From Actinoplanes lobatus (GTDB lineage Bacteria > Actinomycetota > Actinomycetes > Mycobacteriales > Micromonosporaceae), in the NCBI RefSeq assembly GCF_014205215.1, contig NZ_JACHNC010000001.1, positions 9,420,501-9,484,500 of the forward strand: a DNA stretch of 64,000 nucleotides, written 5' to 3'. Made by a program: the position numbers and the translations under genes. The notes under the pieces were generated by a model. That model worked only from the letters and a program-made list of their open reading frames with translations, did not search any database and was not told the DNA's origin. This document shows positions 38,273 through 46,993 of this stretch, in pieces (the first letter of the stretch is position 1; each line of letters begins with the position of its first letter).

Positions 38273-38644
38273 TTAGACCGCGACCGGCCTCCGCCCGGGA
38301 ACCAGATTCGCCGGCCAGGTGACCTCGGCGACCGCGCCGCCACGGACTTCCACCTGGGTGAGCGGGGTGTCGTCGTCCTGCCAGACCGCGTAACGGCCCT
38401 CCGGCAGGCTGTCGATCACCACACAGAAGGTGACACCGGAGCTGACATAACGGGCCCGGACCGCGGCATGCGTACGGGCGCCGGTGTCCCCCACCGGCGA
38501 CACCTCGATCTCGTGGCCGAGCAGCTGCGCCGGCGTGTGGATGATCATCGCGCCGATCCCGTCGCCGATGTTCAGCATCACGGTGCCCTGCCCGGACGGC
38601 GCGTACGTGTGGTGGTGATGCGGGTGCCCGTGGCCGTGGCTCAT
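38273..38644 (-). CDS. His-rich small hypothetical protein
   Basis: The 123-residue product starts with a metal-binding-looking segment, MSHGHGHPHHHHTY. The remaining sequence resembles a small beta-sandwich (VMLNIGDGIGAMIIHTPAQL, then GVTFCVVIDSLPEGRYAVWQ) similar to domains that bind or present cofactors. No signal peptide is visible. Its ATG overlaps the DUF4331 stop (38641-38644), so the two proteins are likely made together. The natural His cluster should not be mistaken for a cloning tag. Confidence 0.75.
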   Translation of the reverse strand: MSHGHGHPHHHHTYAPSGQGTVMLNIGDGIGAMIIHTPAQLLGHEIEVSPVGDTGARTHAAVRARYVSSGVTFCVVIDSLPEGRYAVWQDDDTPLTQVEVRGGAVAEVTWPANLVPGRRPVAV

Positions 38645-40032
38645 GAGGGGTTTCCGAATCCGTCGAAGGGCGTGCCGAGGAAGGGGAACTTCTTGAGCAG
38701 GCCGGCGCTGGCGTCCTTGATGCTCAGGCCCTGCTCGACCAGAGCGGCCGCGGCGTCCGGCTTGAAGTCGGCGTTCACCAGCGGGACGGTGACGCCGGCG
38801 ATGGCGCGCAGCGAGATGGAGACGACGTCGTCGGCGATGCGGCGGCCGTTCGGGAAGCCCGCCAGGTCACCGCCGACCACGCCGAACTTGTTCTCCTTGG
38901 CGGCCGGCTCGATGGCCGTGTTCAGCCGCAGCATGTCGGCCTGGAGCGCGCCGGTGTTGTTCTGGAAGCCCTCGATCAGGCCGTCCGGGATGCCGGTGAG
39001 CAGGATGGCCAGCAGGTCGGCGCGCGGCTCCTTGGTCTTGTTGAGCGCGGCCAGGTTGTCGAACAGGCCCGGGTAGAGCACCGGCAGGAGCGCTCCCAGC
39101 TCGGGCGTCGCGACGAACTCGGCGAACCGCTTGTCCTCGCTCGGCGGCAGGCTGTTCCACTTGTCCTTCTCCGCCATCGGCACGATGACCTCGTTGAACA
39201 GCGGGTTGCCCAGCCGGGAGACCTGCACCTGCGGGCCGACCACCACGTCGCCGTCGCCCTTGTTGCCGCGGACCTCGACCTGGCGGCGGCTGGCCGACGT
39301 CCACACGCCGATGACCGCGCCGGCGTCCTTGGCCCGGACCCGCTTCTTGCCGTCCCGGCGGACCATGTGCAGCGGGATCTGGATCGCGATGCTGTGCACG
39401 TTGGTCTTGTCGGTGGCGTTGACCGCCTTGCCGGCGTAGTTGAACAGCTGCGAGCCGACCAGGTGCTTGTCCTGGAACGGGCGCAGCGTGCCCAGGTCGA
39501 AGATGGCGCCCAGGTCGACGAAGAACGCGTCGGCGCGCTGGCCGGCGAAGACCTTCTCGCCGGTCTTCAGCTTGTGGACGGCGTCCGCGGCGAGCTTGTC
39601 GTAGTCCGGGATGGAGATCTTGCCGACGTTGCAGGGCGGCGACGGGAGCTTGTTGGCCAGCACCGTGCTCTTGCCGTGCTTGTCGACCTTGGTGACCGAG
39701 TAGAACTGCCGGCGGTTCCAGTTCTCGTCGTCGAGCGACTTGATCTGGCCGGTGTTGTAGAGGAACGTCTTGTCGTTGCGCAGTTCGGTACGGAACCGGA
39801 ACTGGTAGGTGATGTCCGGGCGGGCGTCACCGTTCGCATCGATGTGGATCTCGTACAGCACGTCGTCGCCGAACTCGAAGAAGTTCGGGCCGCTGGCGGG
39901 AATCTGCAGCGGCACGTAGTTCGCGATGATCGTGACGGTGTCCGGATCGTCGGGGCTGACGAACGCGTACAGGTCGGAGCTGTCGGCGACCGGGTCCTTG
40001 CTGATTTCCGGCGCTTCGCGGTGGGAAGACAT
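38641..40032 (-). CDS. DUF4331 family protein
   Basis: The 463-residue protein shows the DUF4331 signature at the start (MSSHREAPEISKDPVADSSD, then LYAFVSPDDPDTVTIIANYV) and ARPDITYQFRF. The family is of unknown function, often encoded beside AraC regulators or redox proteins. There is no signal peptide here. It is tightly coupled to the His-rich gene downstream and follows the small Tat-type gene by 33 bases. Confidence 0.9.
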   Translation of the reverse strand: MSSHREAPEISKDPVADSSDLYAFVSPDDPDTVTIIANYVPLQIPASGPNFFEFGDDVLYEIHIDANGDARPDITYQFRFRTELRNDKTFLYNTGQIKSLDDENWNRRQFYSVTKVDKHGKSTVLANKLPSPPCNVGKISIPDYDKLAADAVHKLKTGEKVFAGQRADAFFVDLGAIFDLGTLRPFQDKHLVGSQLFNYAGKAVNATDKTNVHSIAIQIPLHMVRRDGKKRVRAKDAGAVIGVWTSASRRQVEVRGNKGDGDVVVGPQVQVSRLGNPLFNEVIVPMAEKDKWNSLPPSEDKRFAEFVATPELGALLPVLYPGLFDNLAALNKTKEPRADLLAILLTGIPDGLIEGFQNNTGALQADMLRLNTAIEPAAKENKFGVVGGDLAGFPNGRRIADDVVSISLRAIAGVTVPLVNADFKPDAAAALVEQGLSIKDASAGLLKKFPFLGTPFDGFGNPS

Positions 40033-40065
40033 GTTCGGGGGATCTCCTGTCGAAACGGCGGAAGG

Positions 40066-40347
40066 TCAGCGTCCGGCGGCCTTGAGAAGGCTCTTCGCGA
40101 GGCTCTTGTCGGTGATCGTCTTCCGCTTCTCACCGGTGAAGACGTCGATCGTGCCCTTCTTCGCGTCGACCAGCGACAGGATCAGCGGCGAACCGTCGCC
40201 CTTGCCGCCGCTCGAGGATTCGCCGGCGAGGCTCAGGCCGGCCACCGAGACGGCGGAGACGCCGACGCCGGTAGCGGCGAGGGCCAGGACCCGGCGACGC
40301 GACAGCCACGAGGTACGGGACTGGGCGCGGTATCGAACACGACTCAT
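40066..40347 (-). CDS. Small exported protein with Tat-like signal
   Basis: The protein has 93 residues, starting MSRVRYRAQSRTSWLSRRRV. The SRRR followed by a long Ala/Val-rich core (LALAATGVGVSAVSVAG) looks like a Tat signal without all consensus residues. The mature 55 or so residues are Lys/Gly/Ser-rich with no Cys. It is the first gene of the set leading to DUF4331, and may be a secreted partner. Confidence 0.7.
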   Translation of the reverse strand: MSRVRYRAQSRTSWLSRRRVLALAATGVGVSAVSVAGLSLAGESSSGGKGDGSPLILSLVDAKKGTIDVFTGEKRKTITDKSLAKSLLKAAGR

Positions 40348-40450
40348 GCTAGGCCTTTCGTCGTTGGGGGGCCTGACAGGCAATGCATCGTCGACGCCCG
40401 TCAGTACGAGATCCACGAGCGGGCGGTTCAAACCTTTTTGACGAAACAAC

Positions 40451-41323
40451 TCAATGGATTTCCCGGCGGCGCAGTCGGCGGACGCCGGCACCGAGAACGA
40501 CCAGGAAGATCGCCAGTAGGGCGCCGCCGATGAGCCAGTGGCCGAGTGTGCGGCTGCTGTCGGCGGGTTGCTCGGCGGTCAGGACCAGTGGAGTGGCCGA
40601 CGGCTCGACAGTCGCTTCCACAGTGGCTTCGACCGACGGCTTTATGTCCGCTTTTTTTGTGACTTTTACGGGTGCGGACGGGGAGGTGGACGGTGATGGG
40701 GACGGGGCCACCGCCGCCGGGAAGACCAGATCGGAGCAGGAGTAATAGGTGTCCGGGGTGCTGCTCGTCTCCCACACCACGTAGAGGATGTGCCGCCCGC
40801 TGCGCCGGGGCAGCGTCACCCGCATCCGGTACGACCCTCCGGTCAGCGGCGGATCCTTGATCTCGGTCAGCTCGGTGAGGTCGCCCCACGTCAGCTTCCG
40901 CTCCGGCGAGTACCCCGGCCGGGTGAGATAGAGACGGAACGAGCCCTCGTGCGGGATCGTCCCCCGGTACGTGATCGGGAGCTTCTCCCCCGAGCGCACC
41001 GCCGTCGACGGGAAGTCGTCGCGGGCCAGGTCGAGCCCGCGGTAGGCGTCGATCCCGCCGCTGCACAGCTTCCCGTCCGGCACCCGCTCACGGTCGTCGT
41101 CCACGTTCGCGAGCCGCAGGTTGTCGTACGCCCCGAGGAACCCGTCGGTGGCCTTGAGCGCGGCCTTGCAGGCAGCCGTGTCGCGTTTGGTCCCGTTCCC
41201 GGCGCACGCGGCGCTGCGGCTGATCGGTGTGATCGGCGACCCGTGCGCCAGCGCGGGCGCCGGCACGAACGGCACGGACACGACGGTGAGCAGGCCGGCG
41301 AGGGCGAGACGGCGGACGAACAT
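40451..41323 (-). CDS. Membrane-anchored lytic polysaccharide monooxygenase (AA10)
   Basis: The 290-residue protein has a signal peptide ending ALA, leaving His27 (HGSPITPISR) as the mature N-terminus, as required for a copper His brace. A second His is in TIPHEGSFRLYLTRPG. The region YRMRVTLPRRSGRHILYVVW, then STPDTYYSCSDL, is typical of AA10/CBM33 enzymes. A Ser/Pro linker, a membrane helix (HWLIGGALLAIFLVVLGAG) and a basic tail follow. It would oxidatively cleave chitin or cellulose at the cell surface. ATG at 41323 has GGGAGA about 4 bases upstream. Confidence 0.88.
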   Translation of the reverse strand: MFVRRLALAGLLTVVSVPFVPAPALAHGSPITPISRSAACAGNGTKRDTAACKAALKATDGFLGAYDNLRLANVDDDRERVPDGKLCSGGIDAYRGLDLARDDFPSTAVRSGEKLPITYRGTIPHEGSFRLYLTRPGYSPERKLTWGDLTELTEIKDPPLTGGSYRMRVTLPRRSGRHILYVVWETSSTPDTYYSCSDLVFPAAVAPSPSPSTSPSAPVKVTKKADIKPSVEATVEATVEPSATPLVLTAEQPADSSRTLGHWLIGGALLAIFLVVLGAGVRRLRRREIH

Positions 41324-41444
41324 CAGATCTCCCGGGTACGGCAGGGACGGTGCCACCCGGGAGTACGGCTTTCGGGCACTGCTCGTTCAGTGGTGATCGA
41401 CCTGTGATTGCATGGCCGAGTCCGGTAAGACATCTGGAGGATTC

Positions 41445-41813
41445 ATGAGCAAGCCCGACGTCGGCCCCGTCCCCGACGCCCCCGCCACCGAACTGGTGAT
41501 CGAGGACATCGTCGAGGGCACCGGCCCGGAGGCGAAGCCCGGCGCGTTCGTCAGCGTCCACTACGTGGGTGTCGCCCAGTCCACGGGCAAGGAGTTCGAC
41601 GCCTCCTGGAACCGCGGCGAGCCGTTCGGCTTCCGGGTCGGTGGCCAGCAGGTCATCGCCGGCTGGGACCAGGGTGTGGCCGGCATGAAGGTGGGCGGCC
41701 GCCGTCGCCTGGTGATCCCGGCGCACCTGGGTTACGGGGCGAACGGCGCGGGCGGCGTGATCAAGCCGAACGAGACCCTCGTCTTCCTGGTGGACCTGCT
41801 CCAGGTCCACTGA
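41445..41813 (+). CDS. FKBP-type peptidyl-prolyl isomerase
   Basis: This cytoplasmic 122-residue FKBP has VSVHYVGVAQSTGKEFDASW, GEPFGFRVGGQQVIAGWDQG, MKVGGRRRLVIPAHLGYG and NETLVFLVDLLQV. These contain the residues of the active-site pocket (Tyr, Phe, Asp, Val-Ile, Trp and Tyr). It assists protein folding. GGAGG at 41436-41440 decides for the ATG at 41445. It is divergent from the LPMO gene and followed by a strong terminator. Confidence 0.95.
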   Translation: MSKPDVGPVPDAPATELVIEDIVEGTGPEAKPGAFVSVHYVGVAQSTGKEFDASWNRGEPFGFRVGGQQVIAGWDQGVAGMKVGGRRRLVIPAHLGYGANGAGGVIKPNETLVFLVDLLQVH

Positions 41814-41822
41814 CCCGGCCCC

Positions 41823-41869
41823 GACCGCCGGCGGACACCTCCTCGGTGGCCGCCGGCGGTCGCGTTTTG
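41823..41869 (+). terminator. Rho-independent terminator of the FKBP gene
   Basis: GACCGCCGGCGG (41823-41834) pairs perfectly with CCGCCGGCGGTC (41850-41861) over 12 bases with a 15-base loop. It is followed by GCGTTTT, 10 bases after the FKBP stop. Confidence 0.85.
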
Positions 41870-41994
41870 TCAGCTCCTCGCGGCCCGGCCCTCGGGGGCC
41901 GGAGCGGGCTCGTCACGGCGGGGCCGCTCGTCACGGTGGTCACGGGAGGGCACGCCACCGGTCCGCACGACCTCCACGCCCTCCTCGATCGGGG

Positions 41995-42876
41995 TCATTC
42001 CTGCCTCAGCAGGGAGTCGCAGCCGGTCTCCTCGGGCAGCAGTGGCCGGAACCGGACCTGCCACTTCTTTCCGGCGGACTCCCACGGCGTACGCTCGTTG
42101 GCCTTTTCCGCGGCGGCCCAGACGGCGTCCTTCGCCGTACCCTCGACGGTCAGGCAGTTGATCTTGAGCTGTTCGTTGAGGTAGCCGCCGGGCAGGTCGG
42201 GGCCGGGCCAGCGCACCGGGGAGCCGCCCGCGCCGTCGCCGGTGTCCACGTAGGGATGGGCCAGCACCGCCACCCGCTCCGCCCGGTACTGCGCCGGCGC
42301 CGGGCTGGTCGAGCCGGCGAACTCGGCGTCCAGCTCATCGAGGAAGCCGGTCAGCCGTTTGCGGGCGGCGTTCTGCTCCTTCGTCAGCGCCCCGTCGTCG
42401 GGACGGGCCTCGTTGAGAGCCATCACGTCGGCCACCTGCTCGCCACCCGCGGTGACGACGGTGATCCGGGTGCTCGGCGCGTCGGCGATGCCCGGCATGC
42501 CGAAGTCGGTGCCGGTCTTCACGCCGGCCGCGACCGCCTCGGCGATCAGCTCGCGCAACCGCTCCGGGCCGAGCCGGACCTCCTGGAGGTTGGGCAGCGC
42601 CTTGCCGGGATAGATGAGCGGGACCGGGCCCTCGCTCAGCAACCGGCCGTCGGCGTAGGCGGTGAACCGCGGGAGCCGGGAGGGGATGAGCTCGGCGGGC
42701 ACGAAGCCGCCGCGGTACTCCACACGCAACACCACCTGCTTCGGGTCAGCGGAGGCGGTGGTGCTCTCGACGACCGGCGCGCCGGCGGTCTTGTCACCGG
42801 CGGCACCGGGCTGGGCGCACGCGCCCAGCAGCAGAAGGGGAACGGCGGCGGTCAGCAGGCCGCGGTTTCTGTTCAT
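41995..42876 (-). CDS. Lipoprotein of unknown function
   Basis: The protein has 293 residues with a lipobox LLLLGAC (C20). A mixed alpha/beta mature domain contains VEYRGGFVPAELIPSRLPRF and YADGRLLSEGPVPLIYPGKA. The C-terminal end includes VRFRPLLPEETGCDS. Similar lipoproteins of unknown function are common in actinomycetes. ATG at 42876 places the signal peptide correctly; upstream in-frame residues do not look native. Confidence 0.8.
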   Translation of the reverse strand: MNRNRGLLTAAVPLLLLGACAQPGAAGDKTAGAPVVESTTASADPKQVVLRVEYRGGFVPAELIPSRLPRFTAYADGRLLSEGPVPLIYPGKALPNLQEVRLGPERLRELIAEAVAAGVKTGTDFGMPGIADAPSTRITVVTAGGEQVADVMALNEARPDDGALTKEQNAARKRLTGFLDELDAEFAGSTSPAPAQYRAERVAVLAHPYVDTGDGAGGSPVRWPGPDLPGGYLNEQLKINCLTVEGTAKDAVWAAAEKANERTPWESAGKKWQVRFRPLLPEETGCDSLLRQE

Positions 42877-42919
42877 GACGGGTACGACGACGCGGACCCC
42901 GTCCGGGTTCCGGCCCCGC

Positions 42920-43129
42920 TCAGGAAACCACCCGCGCCCTGCGGCCGAGCACCTCGACCACGTCACCCGGGTGAAGCTGCCGGCCGCGCCGCAGGTCGAC
43001 CTCGCCGTTGACGGTCACGTCCCCGGAGGCGATCAGGACCTTGCCCTCCCCACCGGTGTCGATGAGATCGGCCAGCTTGAGGAACTGACCGAGCCGGATC
43101 ATGTCGCCGTCGATGGGCACGTCACGCAT
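42920..43129 (-). CDS. S4-domain RNA-binding protein
   Basis: The 69-residue product is essentially one S4 domain: MIRLGQFLKLADLIDTGGEG, then KVLIASGDVTVNGEVDLRRG, and QLHPGDVVEVLG. It should bind structured RNA, such as rRNA. It lies 43 bases upstream of the lipoprotein gene on the same strand and is divergent from the YcnI-like gene. Start ATG 43129 is chosen to leave the normal domain; an in-frame longer version adds a doubtful basic segment. Confidence 0.88.
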   Translation of the reverse strand: MRDVPIDGDMIRLGQFLKLADLIDTGGEGKVLIASGDVTVNGEVDLRRGRQLHPGDVVEVLGRRARVVS

Positions 43130-43228
43130 CCGTTCATCATCCACCGGGCGAGATCGCGGAAAACTCTTGGGTGGGCGTTGAACCATCGGGGCCGGTGATC
43201 CGAACTACATGTCGTGAGGCTTATCCGG

Positions 43229-44020
43229 ATGGCCCGCCGTGCGGGCGCGCTGACCACTGTGACCACCGCCGGGGTGCTGGCGCTCGCCGGCCCGGCCGCG
43301 GCCGACGTGACGGTGAGCCCGCCCAGCGTGCCGCAGGGCGGTGGGGCGAACCTCAGCTTCCACGTGACCAACGAGGGCACCGCGCCGGTGACCGAGGTGA
43401 CGCTCAAGATCCCGGCGGACACCCCGGTGGCCGAGGTGTACCCGCTGTCGGTGAACGACTGGGCGCCGCGGATCACGTACCGGAAACTGAGCCAGCCGCT
43501 GACCACCATCCACGGCGGCACCCCGGTGTCCGAGGCCGCCGACACGATCGTCTGGCTGGCGGTGAACGGCACGACGATCCAGCCGGGCAAGTCCGCCGAC
43601 CTGACCGTGGCGCTGGGCCCGATGCCGGCGCTGAGCTCGATGCGGTTCACCCTGGAGACCAAGTACGCCGACGGCAAGGCCGGCCCGGTCATGCCGGGCA
43701 CGGTGACGCTCACGCCGAACGACGGGACCACCCCGGTGTCGCACCACGATCAGGGCTCCGGCACGACCGGGACCACGGACGCCGAGGATGCCCTGTTCCG
43801 GCAGCTCGCCGAGCAGGCGCAGGAGGGCCCGTCCTGGGTCACCGTCTCCGGCTGGCTGGTGGCGGGGCTGGCGCTGCTCGGCGCCGGGTGGGTGCTGCTG
43901 CGCAACCGGCACCGGGCCACCGAGGAGGAGCCGGGTGAGCCCGACGAGACACCCTCCGGCGACGACGAGTCCGCCGAGAAGGAGCCGGTAGCGGCCGGAA
44001 AGTGGAGTTACAAGGGCTGA
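43229..44020 (+). CDS. YcnI/DUF1775-like exported protein with C-terminal membrane anchor
   Basis: The 263-residue protein has a signal peptide ending PAAA, a DUF1775 domain (DVTVSPPSVPQGGGANLSFH, then PRITYRKLSQPLTTIHGGTP and DTIVWLAVNG), and a C-terminal helix (VTVSGWLVAGLALLGAGWVL) with an acidic tail. DUF1775 proteins bind copper through an N-terminal His of the mature protein. Here the first mature residues are Asp-Val-Thr-Val, so that ligand seems missing. GAGG nine bases before the ATG at 43229 supports this start; GTG at 43214 is an alternative. Confidence 0.8.
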   Translation: MARRAGALTTVTTAGVLALAGPAAADVTVSPPSVPQGGGANLSFHVTNEGTAPVTEVTLKIPADTPVAEVYPLSVNDWAPRITYRKLSQPLTTIHGGTPVSEAADTIVWLAVNGTTIQPGKSADLTVALGPMPALSSMRFTLETKYADGKAGPVMPGTVTLTPNDGTTPVSHHDQGSGTTGTTDAEDALFRQLAEQAQEGPSWVTVSGWLVAGLALLGAGWVLLRNRHRATEEEPGEPDETPSGDDESAEKEPVAAGKWSYKG

Positions 44021-44158
44021 GACTCCCACAAGCAGGCCGGGCCTGCGGTTTGGGATAAACCTCGCGCGGGTGGGCGTGAGGTTCGTCGTGGCCAGCGCGT
44101 GGGGCGCGGAACCACGACCGGCGGGTGGGGCCCGGGCAAGGCCCGTGATCCGCGTGCT

Positions 44159-44190
44159 GTACGGGTGGGGCCTCGCGGCCCCGCCCGTAC
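44159..44190. terminator. Bidirectional terminator between YcnI-like and DHH genes
   Basis: GTACGGGTGGGGCC pairs with GGCCCCGCCCGTAC (14 bp, one G-T pair on the RNA) around the loop TCGC. It ends 3 bases from the DHH stop at 44193. The structure serves both convergent transcripts. Confidence 0.85.
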
Positions 44191-44192
44191 GG

Positions 44193-45131
44193 TCAGACCG
44201 GTACCACCCGCTCGGTGCGCAGCGCGTCGATGATCTCGCGTTCCACCCGTTCCGACTCCTCGTGCGGGACCTGGCAGGTGCCGGCCGCGAGGTGCCCGCC
44301 GCCGCCGTAGCGCAGCATCACCGAGCCGATGTCCACCGGGGAACCGCGGTCCAGGATCGACTTGCCGCAGGCGAAGACGGTGTTGAGCTTCTGCCGGCCC
44401 CAGAGGATGTGCACCGAGACCCGGGCCTCCGGGAAGAGCGCGTAGACCATGAACCGGTTGCCCGCCTCGATCACCTCCTCGTCGCGCAGGTCGACGATGA
44501 TCACGTCGCCGTCCGGGCGGCAGACCCGGTGCAGCTGCTCGACGAAGCGGGCCGAGCACTCGTGGAAGAGCTGCGACCGCTCCACCACGTCCGGCAGGGC
44601 CAGGATCTCGTGCACGTCGTTGTGCTCGATGCAGGCGTCGATGAGCTGCATCATCAGCTGGTAGTTGGAGATCCGGAAGTTGCGGAACCGGCCCAGGCCG
44701 GTCCGGCTGTCCATCAGGAAGTTGAGCAGGGTCCAGCCGGTCGGGCTGAGGATGTCGGTGAGCGAGTAGTCGGCCGAGTCGGCCTGGTCCACCGCGCGCA
44801 TCAGCTCGTCCGACACCTTCGGGAACCGCTCTCCCCCGCCGAAGTGCTCGTAGATCACCCGGGCCGCGGACGGCGCCTCCGCGTCGATGACGTGGTTGCC
44901 CAGGCCCTCGGTGTTGCGCAGGGTCTCGGAGTGGTGGTGGTCGAAGACCATGTTCGCGCGGGCGTCGTACGGCAGGTTCGTCAGGATGTCCCGGTCGGTG
45001 ACGTCGACGACGCCGTCCTGCACGTCCTTGGGGTGCACGAACAGGATGTCGTCGATCATGTTGAGATGACGGAGCAGCACGGCGCACACGAGACCGTCGA
45101 AGTCGCTCCTGGTCACCAGCCGGTACTTCAC
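44193..45131 (-). CDS. DHH-family phosphoesterase
   Basis: The 312-residue protein has the DHH motif NMVFDHHHSETL, the first Asp site in TRSDFDGLVCA, and a DHHA1 C-terminal motif GGGGHLAAGTCQVP. These proteins hydrolyse phosphodiester or short phosphate substrates (nanoRNA, cyclic dinucleotides or oligophosphates); the exact class here is unclear. It is monocistronic between a terminator and zwf. Confidence 0.88.
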   Translation of the reverse strand: MKYRLVTRSDFDGLVCAVLLRHLNMIDDILFVHPKDVQDGVVDVTDRDILTNLPYDARANMVFDHHHSETLRNTEGLGNHVIDAEAPSAARVIYEHFGGGERFPKVSDELMRAVDQADSADYSLTDILSPTGWTLLNFLMDSRTGLGRFRNFRISNYQLMMQLIDACIEHNDVHEILALPDVVERSQLFHECSARFVEQLHRVCRPDGDVIIVDLRDEEVIEAGNRFMVYALFPEARVSVHILWGRQKLNTVFACGKSILDRGSPVDIGSVMLRYGGGGHLAAGTCQVPHEESERVEREIIDALRTERVVPV

Positions 45132-45323
45132 GGCGTCCCCCTCGCTTGCCAGACCTTTGGCACCAGTTTGCCACTTTTTTCGCTAAGGCCCGCCCGGCAT
45201 CGACGTACGGACGTGTTCACCGCCACGTTGTCCCGCTTTCCAGGAAGCGAATGAACCCTCCGAGGGCCCCCGGCCGTAAGGTTCAGACGAACGGTTACGA
45301 CCCGGTCGGAGGACTCGCAGAAG

Positions 45324-46817
45324 ATGGACCACGCACCTCAGCTCATCCAGGAGCGCAGCGCACCGCCAGCCACGCTGGTGATCTTCGGCGCCTCCGGCGA
45401 CCTGACCCGCCGCAAGCTGCTGCCGGCGGTGGAGAACCTGGCTCGCCACGGCCGCCTGCCCGACCAGTTCGCCCTGGTCGGCGTCGCGCGTACGCCGATG
45501 AGCGACGACCAGTTCGCGGAGAGCGCGCTGGGTGGCCGCAGCCTCGCCGAGAAGCGCCAGCTGGCCGGCGGCGTGCGCTACGTGGCCGGTGGCTACGACG
45601 ACCCGGAGACCTACAAGCGGCTCGCCGAGACGCTGGACGAGCTGGACGCGGTCCGCGGCACCGCCGGCAACCGGCTGTTCTACCTGTCCACCCCGGCGGG
45701 CGCGTTCGAGCCGGTGATCAACGGGCTGGCCGGCGCCGGGCTCAACCAGCCGCGTGAGGGCTCGTTCTCCCGCCTGGTCATCGAGAAGCCGTACGGGCGC
45801 GATCTGGCCACCGCCCGCGAGCTGGACGGCGTGGTGCACAGCGCGTTCGAGGAGCACCAGGTCTTCCGCATCGACCACTACCTGGGCAAGGACACCGTCC
45901 AGAACGTTCTGGCGCTGCGCTTCGCCAACTCGATCTTCCAGCCCATCTGGGACCGCTCCTGGGTCGACCACGTGCAGATCACCGTGGCCGAGACCCTCGG
46001 CGTCGGCACCCGCGGCGGCTTCTACGAGCACGCCGGCGCGATGCGCGACATCGTGCAGAACCACGTGCTCCAGGTCCTGGCCCTGGCCCTCATGGAGCCG
46101 CCCGCGTCGTTCGAGGCCGAGGGCCTGCGCAACGAGAAGGTGAAGCTCCTCCAGGCGATCCGGCTGCCCACCGACCGGGACATCGCCGACGCCGCCGTCC
46201 GCGGTCAGTACACGCGTGGCGGCACCCGCGAGGAGCTGATGGCGGGCTACCGCGAGGAGGTCGGTGTCGACCCGCTGTCGCGCACCGAGACGTACGCGGC
46301 GATGCGCCTGAACGTGGACAACTGGCGCTGGGCCGGGGTGCCGTTCTACGTGCGCACCGGCAAGCGGCTGCCGGCCCGCCTCACCGAGGTGGCGTTGCAG
46401 TTCCAGCGGCCGCCGCACCTGCCGATCCCGACCGACCAGCTGACCGGCCTCGACGCCGACGCGCTGATCCTGCGGATCCAGCCCAACGAGGGCATCTCGC
46501 TGCGCTTCGGCGCCAAGGTGCCGGGTCACTCCTTCCGGGTGCGCACGGCGAGCATGGAGTTCTCGTACGATCAGACGTTCGTCGAGGAGTCCCCGGAGGC
46601 GTACGAGCGACTGCTGCTGGACGCGCTGATCGGTGACGCGTCGCTGTTCATCCGCAGCGACGAGGTGCAGCAGTGCTGGCGGATCGTCGACCCGATCATC
46701 GAGCACTGGGCGAAGGACAACTCGCCGATCCCGACGTACGAGGCGGCGTCCTGGGGCCCGACCGACGCGGACCGGCTGATCGGCCGCAACGGGCGCAAGT
46801 GGCGAAACGCCGCCTGA
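45324..46817 (+). CDS. zwf: Glucose-6-phosphate dehydrogenase
   Basis: The 497-residue enzyme has the NAD(P)-binding motif VIFGASGDLTRRKLLPAV and the active-site segment FRIDHYLGKD. The usual form ends GKE, and the conservative Asp is noteworthy. EKPYGRDL and TGKRLP are also present. It starts the oxidative pentose phosphate pathway and makes NADPH. The ATG at 45324 has GGAGG about 14 bases before it. It is divergent from the DHH gene and has a short intergenic gap with an RNA hairpin downstream. Confidence 0.95.
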   Translation: MDHAPQLIQERSAPPATLVIFGASGDLTRRKLLPAVENLARHGRLPDQFALVGVARTPMSDDQFAESALGGRSLAEKRQLAGGVRYVAGGYDDPETYKRLAETLDELDAVRGTAGNRLFYLSTPAGAFEPVINGLAGAGLNQPREGSFSRLVIEKPYGRDLATARELDGVVHSAFEEHQVFRIDHYLGKDTVQNVLALRFANSIFQPIWDRSWVDHVQITVAETLGVGTRGGFYEHAGAMRDIVQNHVLQVLALALMEPPASFEAEGLRNEKVKLLQAIRLPTDRDIADAAVRGQYTRGGTREELMAGYREEVGVDPLSRTETYAAMRLNVDNWRWAGVPFYVRTGKRLPARLTEVALQFQRPPHLPIPTDQLTGLDADALILRIQPNEGISLRFGAKVPGHSFRVRTASMEFSYDQTFVEESPEAYERLLLDALIGDASLFIRSDEVQQCWRIVDPIIEHWAKDNSPIPTYEAASWGPTDADRLIGRNGRKWRNAA

Positions 46818-46885
46818 CCGGGGGAACCTGCGGGTGACGGCGGGCTCGCATAGGGTGGTCATCATCCTCGATCGCTGAGCCCGCT

Positions 46886-46971
46886 CCAGGAGGGTCGTTC
46901 AGAACCCACATCGAGTTGCAGGGGCCGCGGCTCAGCGCCCTGGCCTCAACCGTTCTGAATGATCCTCCTGG
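46886..46971 (+). promoter_or_regulatory. 20-bp inverted repeat in the leader of the STAS gene
   Basis: CCAGGAGGGTCGTTCAGAAC (46886-46905) and GTTCTGAATGATCCTCCTGG (46952-46971) match as an inverted repeat in 18 of 20 positions. The two differences become G-U pairs, so the RNA stem is complete over 20 pairs with a 46-base loop. It ends 22 bases before the ATG at 46994. It could mask or expose the translation start, or terminate zwf transcription. Confidence 0.65.
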
Positions 46972-46993
46972 CCCGATGGAAAGACAGACGCAT

